The notes under the pieces are model-generated. The model saw only the letters and a list, made by a program, of their open reading frames with translations. It did no database searches and was not told the origin of the DNA. Below are positions 32,184-43,275 of a stretch of 64,000 nucleotides of DNA, piece after piece. The position numbers were made by a program, and so were the translations under genes. Location of the stretch: contig NW_022204507.1 in NCBI RefSeq assembly GCF_008831285.2, forward strand, positions 1,924,001 to 1,988,000, read 5' to 3'. This stretch comes from Nymphaea colorata (Eukaryota > Streptophyta > Magnoliopsida > Nymphaeales > Nymphaeaceae). How positions within the stretch are numbered: the first letter of the stretch is position 1; each line of letters starts with the position of its first letter.

Positions 32184-34136
32184 TGGTATCAGAGCGAGAG
32201 AGTGGACGAGTATTCTTCGCATCAGTTGATTCAGTTCACAGATTTCTTGGATTACACGGCTAGTTCTCCGAGTGTGAGTGTGGATGACACAGTCAGTGAG
32301 GACAAAGACAGTCAGATGGAAGGGGGCCCTGTGGAAGAACAGTCCCGTGATCATTTGTTTGGTCAGGTATACACCAGGAAGAAGAATGATGTGATGGAGG
32401 TTGTTGATGTTACCAATCCCGATCTTGTGAGCTCCCCGGATGATCCAAGTCCAATGAATGAAGATCTTCCCATAGCCCTACGCAAAGGCACCAGGTCATG
32501 TACTTCTCACCCTATTCAGAGATTTGTCTCGTATGCTAAACTCAGTAAAGACTACAAGTGCTTTATTACCTCTTTATCTATGGCTGTTATTCCCAGGTCA
32601 GTGGAGGATGCCAGGGAGGATCCCAAATGGCTACAGGCCATGACAGAGGAGATGGACGCCCTGGCAAAGAACAATACGTGGGAGGTTGTTGATATTCCTA
32701 ATGGAACTCACTTAGTTGGTTCCAAGTGGGTGTTTACTGTGAAGTACAAACCTGATGGCACTGTAGAACGCTATAAAGCTCGTCTTGTTGCAAAGGGGTT
32801 TAGCCAGAAATATGGGATTGACTATCTTGAGACGTTCGCTCCCGTTGCTAAACTGAAGACAGTAAGGGTCATCTTAGCTCTGGCAGTACAAAAGAAGTGG
32901 AGCATGGACCAACTTGATGTCAAGAACGCCTTTTTGAATGGGCACCTTGAGGAAGAAGTCTATATGAGCATGCCGCCTGGATATGCGCAGAAAGGAAAGT
33001 GTTGTTATCTCAAGAAAGCATTGTATGGCCTCAAGCAGTCCCCTAGAGCGTGGTTTGAAAGACTAAGGGTTGTGATGAAGACTAATGGATATAAACAGGG
33101 AAATGGTGATCACACCCTCTTCATCAAGCAGAGAAATGGTCTGGTGAGCCTCCTACTAGTATATGTTGATGATATGATTGTCACAGGTGATGACGAAGAA
33201 GAAAAAAGGAAGATGAAAGAAACGTTAGCTGCTGAATTTGACCTCAAAGATTTGGGTAAACTGAGGTATTTTTTGGGAATTGAGATTGCTAGATCTGAGA
33301 CTGGTCTTGTTATGAGCCAAAGGAAATACACTTTGGACCTTCTAAAAGAGACAGGTAAACTGGGATGCAGGCCCTTTCTTACTCCAATGGAGTCTGGCAC
33401 AAGGATAAGTATCAAAACTGGGACGATCTTGGATGAGAAAGGAAAAGGGAGGTATCAGCGGCTGGTTGGTAAACTCATTTATCTCACCCTTACTCGCCCG
33501 GATATTACGTATGTTGTGGGTGTATTAAGTCAGTTTATGCATGCCCCTACTGATTGTCATTGGAAAAGTGCTGAAAGAGTATTGGGATACCTAAAGAATG
33601 ACCCAGGGAAAGGACTGCTCTATACTCGACAAAGTCAACTCAGTATTGAAGGATACTCTGACGCCGACTGGGCAGGTTGCACAGATACTAGAAGGTCTAC
33701 CACAGGATACTGCATCTTTCTTGGAGGTAACCTGGTGGTATGGAGAAGTAAAAGACAAGAAGTTTGTTCCAGGTCCAGTGCTGAGGCTGAATACAGGGCG
33801 GTTGCCATGGGGGTTACAGAAATGTTATGGCTCAAAATTCTGTTAGCAGATATTGGGGTGAAAATGGAAGAGAAGATGAGGATGTATTGTGACAACAAGT
33901 CGGCTATTAACTTGGCAAACAATCCAGTCTTGCACGACAGAACCAAACATGTGGAGATCGATCGCCATTTCATACGGGAACGCATAGATTCTAAGGAGTT
34001 GATCCTGCCCTACATGAAGTCTGAAGATCAAGTTGCTGATGTTTTAACTAAGTCTTTATGTACATCTCAATTTGAGAAAAATGTTAGCAAGCTTGGCATG
34101 TTTGACATGTATGCCAAGCTTGAGGGGGAGTGTTAA
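32166..34136 (+). CDS. copia RT-RNase H open frame fused to LTR/PBS (element A)
   Basis: An uninterrupted 656-codon frame that begins inside the 5' LTR (a GTG at 32166), reads through the primer site, and joins the pol linker. The first ATG in frame is at 32316. RT spans about 32630-33500 with the first Asp in MDQLDVKNAFLNG and the box YVDDMIV. RNase H spans about 33650-34080 with DADWAGC, SSAEAEYRA, YCDNKSAI and RTKHVEIDRHF. All catalytic residues that I can place are present. It would make cDNA polymerase and RNase H without particle protein or integrase, so any mobility needs helpers. Whether it is translated is unknown. Confidence 0.85.
   Translation: MLHVSTWYQSERVDEYSSHQLIQFTDFLDYTASSPSVSVDDTVSEDKDSQMEGGPVEEQSRDHLFGQVYTRKKNDVMEVVDVTNPDLVSSPDDPSPMNEDLPIALRKGTRSCTSHPIQRFVSYAKLSKDYKCFITSLSMAVIPRSVEDAREDPKWLQAMTEEMDALAKNNTWEVVDIPNGTHLVGSKWVFTVKYKPDGTVERYKARLVAKGFSQKYGIDYLETFAPVAKLKTVRVILALAVQKKWSMDQLDVKNAFLNGHLEEEVYMSMPPGYAQKGKCCYLKKALYGLKQSPRAWFERLRVVMKTNGYKQGNGDHTLFIKQRNGLVSLLLVYVDDMIVTGDDEEEKRKMKETLAAEFDLKDLGKLRYFLGIEIARSETGLVMSQRKYTLDLLKETGKLGCRPFLTPMESGTRISIKTGTILDEKGKGRYQRLVGKLIYLTLTRPDITYVVGVLSQFMHAPTDCHWKSAERVLGYLKNDPGKGLLYTRQSQLSIEGYSDADWAGCTDTRRSTTGYCIFLGGNLVVWRSKRQEVCSRSSAEAEYRAVAMGVTEMLWLKILLADIGVKMEEKMRMYCDNKSAINLANNPVLHDRTKHVEIDRHFIRERIDSKELILPYMKSEDQVADVLTKSLCTSQFEKNVSKLGMFDMYAKLEGEC
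32184..32195 (+). promoter_or_regulatory. Primer-binding site of element A
   Basis: TGGTATCAGAGC directly after the LTR. Confidence 0.9.
34089..34130 (+). other. Hairpin plus polypurine tract at the pol end (element A)
   Basis: Arms AAGCTTGGCAT (34089-34099) and ATGCCAAGCTT (34111-34121) pair perfectly across an 11-nt loop. GAGGGGGAG follows and abuts the 3' LTR. The hairpin lies in the last codons of RNase H (KLGMFDMYAKLEG). Confidence 0.8.
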
Positions 34137-34413
34137 AATAGATGTAATGGGGAACCGGGTCCATTTCTGGACCCGGTCCCATGGGGCATGGGTACCGAGG
34201 CCGGCTCGATACCCTAGGCGGCATTCTTCTCTCCCTCCTATATAATCTTCACTTAAGTGTAATTGTGTGATTAAGTGAAAATAATTTTCTCTCTCCTAGG
34301 GTTGCGGTGTGCACCTAGGTTAGAGCTTCCCGTGGTTTTTTCCTCTTTCTGAGGTTTTTCCACGTATATCGTGTGTTCCCCTCTTCTTCTTTCGTGTGTT
34401 GCATGTTCCTACA
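34131..34413 (+). repeat. 3' LTR of element A (283 bp)
   Basis: Identical to the 5' LTR except at three bases (two in the second U3 hairpin region and one near the end). Confidence 0.93.
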
Positions 34414-34418
34414 GTTTA

Positions 34419-35369
34419 TTTTCAAAAAGTAGGCATAACAAATGGTGGTTGGTCCATTTCCCGTTAAAACGGGTAGGAACCAAAAAAGCAGTTGCCTTGC
34501 TCCCTCTTAAAATGGGTGGGAGCCAAAAAGAGGTGGTTTCTGAGACATCTAATAGATTGGGCATAATATCGATCGAGTCCAACAAAAATGACTGTCTACA
34601 ATAATAAGCCCACCAATGAATATCCATCACTAGAAGGGATACTCATTGGCTGGAGAGAAGAAGGCCCCAACGACAAAAAAATTCCATCCTTTACAACAGA
34701 GACGTTTCACGAGAAATCTATGCGATGACTCCTACAAACTGCTTGCCATTCCAACAAGGATGACACTTTCTACAAAAATGTCATTGGTGATGGAGAAACC
34801 AGCAACTCCAGCCGAACTGAGGAAAGGTAATGTGGTTAACTCGTCTATTCAAAATATCTGCTTTATCTATTGAGTCTGACATTATTGTGAGGTCCAATGC
34901 TATAATGGTGACCGAAAGTAGGCCCCTCACTAAACCACTTAATGACAATCCACTCACTATGTACATGGAGGATTTTCATCCTCGTGAGCAAATAAGCAAT
35001 GTCTATATGGATTTTTTTGTTAAACTTTTGGAGCATAGACATGTGAACAACAAGCTTGGAAGGTTTCCTATAAAGTTAGCTTTCAATGTACATATCCTTC
35101 ATCTTGCTTGTTCCATTATATTATTTGAAACACAAAAACTATTCTTCACATGAACAGATAGTAACAAGAATTTGTTTGCCATTTGGCAAACACAAATGTA
35201 GTTAGTGTGACAAACACCATAAAGGTCAATTCAGGAATTGGACATAGAAGCCTTGCTGAAGTTGAAATGGTTACTACTCTAGCTGTTTTTTCCTCACTCA
35301 CTTGGCATGTTTTTCCCTTATTCACCTACATTGCAATGCTCATGTGTTTTAGCTCTTACTTCCTTGTGT
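34419..35369. other. Unrecognised DNA
   Basis: Contains a short duplicated motif (AAAACGGGTAGGAACCAAAAA / AAAATGGGTGGGAGCCAAAAA near 34465 and 34509). No gene supported. Confidence 0.35.
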
Positions 35370-38300
35370 TTGGAGAGAACTTTACTTGGGTGTATTGTAA
35401 AGCAAATCTTGCACACGTTATTGCATGATTTTTTGTGCTTATTGTGTCTTTGTAAATACAATTTTATATGAGTGTATCCTAAAATGAATCTTACAGTTGC
35501 ATTATTGCAATTTGTTTTCTTTGACTGTATATCACCTCTTAGTAAACGCCTTTTATCGTAAAAACCTAGCCTAAGCAGTGTCGTTGATACTTTTAATTTT
35601 TTCGAGTGTTTTTGCATCCTTAATTTCACTTGAGTGTGTCATAAAATGAATCACAAAGTTACATTATTGCATGATTTTTAGTGCTTATCTTGTCGTTATA
35701 AACACGATTTTATTTGGGTGCATCGCAAAACCAATCCTATAGTTTCATTATCACACAATTTTTTGTCTGACTACTTGCTGGCTTTTTATCGTAAAATCAT
35801 TTTGCATAGTGTCATTGTCACATTTAATTTTTTCGAGTGCTTATCGTCTTCTTGTAAACACGATTTTTTAAGTGTATCATAAAATGAATCCTACAGTTGC
35901 ATTATGGCATTATTTTTTGTCTGACTGCTTATTGCCTCTTAATAAATGCCTTTTTATCGTAAAACAATTCTAGACAGTGGTGTCACATTTAATTTTTTTC
36001 AAGTGCTTATCTAGTCCTTGCAAACACAATTTTTATCCTTGTAAACACAATTTTATTTAAGTGTATCGAAGAAAGAATCTTACAGTTGTGTTACCGCAAT
36101 CTGTTTTGTCTGATTGCTTATCACTTCTTAGTAAATATCATTTTATTGTAAAACTAGTCGTTACAGTGTCATTGTCACATTTAATTTTTTTTTAGTACTT
36201 ATTGCTCCTTGTAAATGCAATGCTACTTGAGTGTATCATAAAACAAATCCTGCAGTTGTGTTATCACATGATTTTTTGTGCTTATCGCATCTTTGTAAAT
36301 CCTATTTGAGTGTATCTGAAAATGAATCATGCAGTTGCACTATCACATGATTTTTTGTCTGACTACTTATCACTATTTAGCAAATGTCTTTTTATTGTAA
36401 AACCAGTCCATATAGTGTCGTTGTCGCATTTATTTATTTTGAGTGCCTATCGCGTCCTTGTAAACATGATTTTATTAAAGTGTATCATAAAATCAATCAT
36501 ATAGTCGTGTTATCACAAACTGTTTTGTTCGATTGCTTATCGTCTCTTAGTAAACATCTTTTTATTGTAAAATAAGTCCATACAGTGCCATTGTCGAACT
36601 TCAACTTTCTAAGTGCTTATCACATCATTGTAAAAATGATTTTACTTGAGTGTATCGGAAAACGAATCCTGCAGTTTGAATGTATCATAAAGCGAGTCTT
36701 ATAGTTGTGTTATCTCACTATTTTTTGTTTGACTACTTATCGCCTCTTCATAAATGCCTTTTTGTAAAACTATTCCATACAATGAAGTTTGCATTTCAAT
36801 TTTTCAAGTGCTGATCGCATCCTTGGAAACATCTTTTTATTTGATTGTATCATAAAACGAATACTACAATTGTGTTATCGCATAATTTTTTGTGCTTATC
36901 ACAATTTTGGAAAAATGATTTTATTTGAATGTATCATAAAATGAATCCCGTAATTTTGTTTTCGCAATCTATTTTGTCTAACTGCTTATCACTGCTTAGT
37001 AAACACATTTTATCATAAAAAAAGTCCATGCAGTGCTGTCGCATTAAAATTTTTTTGAGTGCTTATTGTGTCCATGTAAACATAATTTTATTTGAGTGTA
37101 TCAAAAAAAGAATCCTAGAGTGCTTAATAAATATATTTTTATCGCAAAACCAGTTCATACAGAGTTGTTCGCATTTAATTTTTTCAAGTGTTGATCGTGT
37201 CATTGTAAATACATTTTTATTTGAGTGTATCGTAAAACAAATCCTGTAGTCGTATTATCACAATCTGTTTTGTCCAACTGCTTATTGCTTCTTAGTAAAT
37301 GTCTTTTTATTGTAAAACTTATTCATACAATGTCATTGAAGCATTTAATTTTTTTTAGTGCTTATCATGTCCTTGTAAAAACAATTTTATTTGAGTGTAT
37401 AGCAAAATGAATATTGTAGTTGCGTTATCGCAACCTGTTTTGTCTGAATGCATATCACCTCTTAGTAAATGAATTTTTATCATAAAATTGGTCCATACAG
37501 TGTCGTTGTTGCATTTAATTTTTCTGATTGTTTATCACAGTCTTGTAAACACAATTTCACTTGAGTGTATCAAAAAACAAATCCTACATTTGCATTGTGG
37601 CATGATTTTTTGTGCTTATCACGTCCTTACTGACACAATTTTATTTGAGTTATAAAATGAATTCTACAGGTGTGTTATCACAATCTATTTTGTCTGACTG
37701 CTTTTGACCTCATAGTAAATGTCTTTTTATTGTAAAATGAGTCCATACAGCTTGTCACATTTAATCATATTGTGAAATGAATCATGCATACATTAGCCTC
37801 TTAGTAAATACCTTTTTATCATAAAACTAGTCTATATGGTGTCATTGTCGCATTTAATTCTTTCAACTACTTATCACATCCTTGTAAACACAATTTTACT
37901 TGAGTGTATCATATAACAACTTCTACATTTGAACTATGGCATGATTTTTTTTGTGCTTATCACGTCCTTGTAAACACGAGTTTATTTCAATGTATCATAA
38001 AACGAACCCTATAGTTGCATTATCGCAGTATTTTTTGTCTGATTGTATATTACCTCTTAATAAACTCCTTTTATCGTAAAACTAATCCATATAGTGTCGT
38101 TGTAAAAATGATTTTATTTGTGTGTATCGTAAAACGAATGTTGCAGTTGCATTATCAAAATATGTTTTGTTTGACAGTTTATCACCTCTTAGCAAATCCA
38201 CTTTTATCATCAACTCAGTTCAAATAGTATCATTGTCACATTTAATTTTGTTGTGTGCTTATTGTGTCTTTGTAGACATGTTTTTATTTGTGTATTTTAA

Positions 38301-41300
38301 AATGATTCTTGTAGTTGCGTTATTGCAATCTTAGTCAAAACCAATCCAAACAGTGTCGTTGTTGCATTTAATTTTTTTGAGTGCTTATTGCTTCCTTGTA
38401 AACACAATTTTACTTGAGCATATCGTAAAATGAATCCTTTATCGCATAATTTTTTGTTCTTACCACATCCTTTTAAACACAATTTTATTCGAGTGCATCG
38501 TAAAACGAATTATACAGTTGCATTATCACAATCTTTTTTGTATGACTCCTTATCACCTCTTAGTAATCGACTTTCTATCGTAGAATCAGTCTATACAGTG
38601 TCATTGTCTCATTTAGTTTTTTTTAGTGCTTATCATAGCCTTGCGAACACAATTTTGTTTGAGTGTATCGTAAAATGAATCTTGCAATTTTGTTATCACA
38701 ATCTATTTTGTTTGACTATTTATCGCCTCTTAGTAAACATATTTTAATCACAAAACTAGTGCACACTTGGTCGTTGTCGTACTTAATTTTTTTGAGTGCT
38801 TATCGTGTAAACATGGTTTGTTTGAGCGTATCAGAAAATGAATCCTACTATTGCATTATCACACGATCTTTTGTGTTTATTGCATCCTAATAAACATGAA
38901 TTTTTTTAGTGCATTATAAAACGAATACGACTGTTCTATTATAACAATCTATTTTGTCTAACTGCTTATCACTTCTCTGTAAACACATTTTTATCATCAA
39001 GCCAGCCCATATAGTGTCATCGCATTTAATTGTTTTGTGTTCTTATCATATTCTTTTAAACATGATTTTATTTGAGTGTATCGTAAAACAAACCTTGCAA
39101 ATACCTTATCACAATTTGTTTTATCTAATTGCTTGTTGCTACTTAGTAAACACCTTTTTATTGTAAAACCAGTGTATATTATATCATTGTTGCATTTAAC
39201 TTTCCCAAGTGTTTATCGCATCTTTGTAAACATGATTTTATTCGAGTATATCGTAAAACAAATCCAGTAGACGCATTATGGTAATCTGCTTTATCCGACT
39301 GATTTTCATCTCATACTAAATAACTTTTATCGTAAAAGCCAGCCCATAGTGTTGTTTTCTTATTTAACTTGTCCAAGTGTTTAAGTAGTCCTTGTAAACA
39401 TGACTTTGTTTGAGTGTATCGTAAAACAAAACTTGCAGTTACATTATCAAAATCTGTTTTGCACGACTGCTTGTCGACTCTTAGTAAATGTCTTTTTAAT
39501 GTAAAACTAGTCTACATTGTGTTGTTTTTCATTTAATTTTTTTGAGTGTTTATTGAATCCTTGTAAACATAATTTTATTTGAGTGTATCATAAAAAGAAT
39601 CTTACATTTGCAATATGTCATGATTTTTTATGTTAATCACATCCTTTTGCACGGCTGCTTGTCGCCTCTTAGTAAGCACCTTTTTATCATTAAACCAATC
39701 CATGTAGTGTCGTCACATTTAATTTTTCCAAGTCCTTGTCACATCATAGCATACACAATTTTATTTGAGTGTATCCTAAAATGAATCCTATAGTTGCATT
39801 ATCACAATTTGTTTTGTCTTATTTTTTATCATCTCTTAATAAATGTTTTTTATCGTACAGCTAGTCCATATAGAGTCATTATTGCATTTAATTTTTCTGT
39901 GTGTTGATCGCGTCATTGTAAATACGATTTTATTTTAGTGTGTTGTAAAATGAATCATGCAGTTGCTTTATTGCAATATGTTTCGTCTGACTGCTTATCG
40001 CCTATGAGTAAATGCCTTTTTATCGTAAAATAAGACCATACAGTGTCGTTGTCGAATTTAATTTGTTTTGAGTACCTATCGCCACCTTGTAAACATGATT
40101 TTACTTGAGCGTAGCATAAATGGATCCAACAGTTGTATTGCCGCACAATTTTTTGTCCTTATTACATCTTTGTAACACGATTTTAACTGCTAATCGCCTC
40201 TTAGTAGACATATTTTTATTGTAAAACCAATCCATACACCGTCATTGTTGCATTTAATTCTTTCAAGTCCTCATCGCATCATTTTAAACATGAATCCTAC
40301 AGTTGCTTGTCGCAATTTGTTTTTCGAGTGCTTATCGCCTCCTTGTAAACATGACATTACTTGAGTGTAACGTAAAATAAATCATGTAGTTGTGTTATAG
40401 CATAATTTTTTTGTTCATATTGCATCCTTGTAAACATTATTTTAATTGAGTATGTCCTAAAACGAATTTAGTAGTTACATTATCTCAATTAGTTTTGTCT
40501 GACTGCTTATCGCCTCTTAGTAAACACCTTTTTATTGTAAACTAGTACAGACAATGTCATTGTCGCATTTAATTTTCCTCATTGCTTATCGGGACATTAG
40601 AAACATGATTTTATTTTATTGTAATTATAAAATGAATCCTACAATTGCGTTATCAAAATTTGTTTTGCCTGACAAGTTACCGCTGCTCAGTAAATGTCTT
40701 TTTGTTGTAAAACCAGTTTGTACATTGTCGTTGTTACATTTAATTTTTCCGAGTGCTTATCACGTTCATTAAAACACGATTTTATTTGAGTGCATTGTAA
40801 AACAAGTTCTACAGTTGCATTAATGTAATATGTTTTGTTTGATTGCTTATCACCCCTTTGTAAACACTTTTTTATTGTAAAACTATTATATACAATGTCA
40901 TTGTTGCATTTAAGTTTTATGAGTGCTTATTGTGTTCCTTATAAGCATGATTTTATTTTTATTATATTGTGAAACCACTACTACAGTGTCATTGCAATCT
41001 ATTTTGTCTGACTGATTATCGCCTTTTAGTAAACACATTTTTATCATAAAACCAGTCTATATAGTGTTGTCGCACTTAATTTTTCCTACTGCTTATCTTG
41101 AACTTATAAACGCAATTTTACTTGAGTGTATCGTAAATCGAATTATGCAGTTGCGTTATCACACTATTTTTGTGTTTATCACATCCTAGTAAACATGATT
41201 TCATTTGAGTGTATCGAAAAACAAATCTAGCAATTATGCTCCCACTTGATTTTTGTGCTTACCGTATCCTTATGAACATGATTTTATTTAACTATATCGT

Positions 41301-41510
41301 AAAACAAATCCTACACTTTTGTAATGCAATCTATTATGTCTGACTATTATCACCTCTTAATAAATGTCATTTTATCGTCAAACCTATTCATATAGTGTCA
41401 TTATCACATTTTATTTTGGTGTATCGTAAACCGAATACTGTAGTTGCTTTATCACAATATGTTTTATCTTACTGCCTTTTGCGTCTTAGTAAATGTCTTT
41501 TTAATTAGTT
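35370..41510. repeat. 6.1 kb degenerate satellite array of ~83-bp half units
   Basis: The whole stretch is one repeat. Two alternating half units are recognisable. Type 1: TGCTTATCGCGTCCTTG, TAAACACGATTTTA, TTTGAGTGTATCGTAAAAC, GAATCCTACAGTTGC, TTATCGCAATCTGTTTTG. Type 2: CTGCTTATCGCCTCTTAG, TAAACACCTTTTTATCGTAAA, ACCAGTCCATACAGTG, TCGTTGTCGCATTTAATTTT. They are homologous to each other, so the ~165-170 bp unit is an old dimer. Extra type-1 halves (ending GCATGATTTTTTGTG) are inserted irregularly, stretching some periods to about 250. CG sites vary to TG and CA throughout. No coding frame is conserved. Confidence 0.88.
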
Positions 41511-42882
41511 TAAAAATTACATTAAGTCCCTCCTCATTACATAGAGTTCAAGAAATAAATAAAGTAGTAAAACTTGTGTGTGTGTGAAGATGTAACCATA
41601 CTTAATGAGAATTATTTGGGTCATTAGTTCTAAGTATATCAAACAGTGAAAATTAAGTAGAAATTTATAAAAGTCAAGCTTTCTTTTCAAGAGATAGAAA
41701 TGACCTTCAAAGGAGAATATATATATATATATAAGAAAGGAAAATATAAAATCAATTTCTTTAAGTGAGAACACTTGGACCTTTCGACGGGTATTTCCTT
41801 CTCTTAAATTAAAAAAAAAAAGAACCAATAATTTGTTTAGAATCGATGGCCAAAATAGATTAATTCCTATTGGGTCTAATGTACAAGTGTCTGGTAGCGA
41901 CTCGCTTTCCTATATATACAATATATGTAAAGGAGTGACAACTCAAAAACGTTGAGTGGAGAACATACAAGCGACAATATAGAGGCTTTATGGCTTCATT
42001 ATCTACTAGGAGTTGCAAAGGCCCATCCCATGTATTTGTTCCAATCTTGGGGCCATTACTTGCCAATCTTTCACAGTTAAGAAAAAGACGGTGGAAATTG
42101 AGTAAATTTCAAAAATGATGACCAAGAGAAAAAGCACATGGAAGTTTGACACCAATACAAGCTCTCCTCGTGAACGATTAAGCCTTGTCCAAGGAACATA
42201 GCAGATCTGAAATAGATAAATATATTCAAACAAGCAATGATGAGATTCTAAAAAATCCAAATGCAGACCTAGTAGCACGACGAAATAAATTCCACGGCAA
42301 CCATAAAAGCATCAATTCATCTTGCTTAGTTATGGAGATGCTGAAAACGAATATGAAAGGTTGGTCGCCTCTTCAGGAGCCCTTTTTTCTCTTGCAATGC
42401 AATAAAAGAAAATGCTGAATCCATGGATGTAGGTCCACGTATCAACACATGGTATTGGCGTCGCTCCATCTGTGTGCATGTGTACGCATGTGTGGTCGTG
42501 CGCTTTTGTTGTATACTACATATATCACGTACTATGTGCCGTGTTATTCACAATGATTTATTACCACAACCACCCGCAAGCTTAAATACACTCAAAATCG
42601 GCAAGTGACTATTGATGGACATTGCAAATTTGTCATCAAAGGGCTTCAAACATCCAGCTACCCAACTTATCAGGATCCATAAGAAATCCATGTGCAAACG
42701 GGGTATGTTTATGTGGGATGTGTCCATGCTTAAGCACAACAGATCAGATTATAATAAAAGAAGCATGGAATAACAGCAAAAGGCTAATATCTTGTCTGGA
42801 CTGCCAACCTCTAACCAGCATCCAGGACCAAGACTTTCCGAGTCTCAGCAGGGGTAGAGCTCAAACATGTCAAAAGCTTAGG
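41511..42882. other. No gene recognised; possible 3' flank of the SDR exon
   Basis: Contains a short (AT)n at about 41716-41733. The part near 42550-42882 would be the 3' untranslated side of the minus-strand SDR gene. No clear polyadenylation site can be assigned. Confidence 0.4.
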
Positions 42883-43275
42883 CTAGAAGCTTATTTCACG
42901 CCTCTCTGCAAAGAACTTGCCAGTGGGGGGCTCTCCTGGAAAGAGAGCTAGCCACACTGCTGTGTCTGCACCTTCTTCTGTGGTCATATTCCCTGCCCAA
43001 CCAGTCATAGCAGTTTTCACCCAACCAGGGCAGTAACAGTTCACGCAGATCTTCCGCTCATGTTCGATAGATAACTTCTTTGCAATCAAGCGGGTATAAG
43101 CATTTACAGCCAGCTTCGAAACTGAATAATCAGTATATATTTGTGGCCAACCACCAGATTCCCAGCAGCCATTTTTCACTTCTTCAAGAAATTTTCCAAC
43201 AGTGACATCAATTAGTTCTTCACAGAGTTGGCTATCATCCGAGAGTTGCTTTCTTTGATTGACATCTCCCAGTCT
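42883..43275 (-). CDS. Short-chain dehydrogenase/reductase, terminal exon
   Basis: C-terminal part of a classical plant SDR of the (+)-neomenthol dehydrogenase / carbonyl reductase type: NADPH-dependent, cytosolic reduction of small carbonyls. The exon starts after a clean acceptor (minus strand ...GTTTTTCCAG|AGACTGGG at 43275) and ends at TAG 42883. It encodes RLGDVN, the catalytic tetrad part YSVSK (in YTDYSVSKLAVNAYTRL), the cofactor-side loop NCYCPGWVKTAM, and the C-terminus TTEEGADTAVWLALFPGEPP. No lesion is visible. The NAD-binding exons (TGxxxGIG) were not found to the right, where TEs begin at 44221. The gene either has a long TE-filled intron or is truncated. Confidence 0.8.
   Translation of the reverse strand, partial: RLGDVNQRKQLSDDSQLCEELIDVTVGKFLEEVKNGCWESGGWPQIYTDYSVSKLAVNAYTRLIAKKLSIEHERKICVNCYCPGWVKTAMTGWAGNMTTEEGADTAVWLALFPGEPPTGKFFAERREISF

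Larger units (their letters stand above)
31901..34413 (+). mobile_element. copia element A: young, internally deleted, RT/RNase H only
   Basis: Two 283-bp LTRs (31901-32183, 34131-34413), PBS and polypurine tract, with perfect target duplication GTTTA (31896-31900, 34414-34418). The LTRs differ at only 3 of 283 positions by direct comparison. Gag, protease and integrase are absent: within about 20 bp after the PBS the sequence enters the linker that in relatives B and C follows integrase (about 48060 in B). What remains is an open RT/RNase H frame. It belongs to the same family as B and C. Confidence 0.93.

Noticed and set aside
35370-41510. CRISPR-like array
   Set aside because: Units are contiguous and diverged throughout with no constant repeat and unique spacer pattern, and the DNA is plant nuclear.
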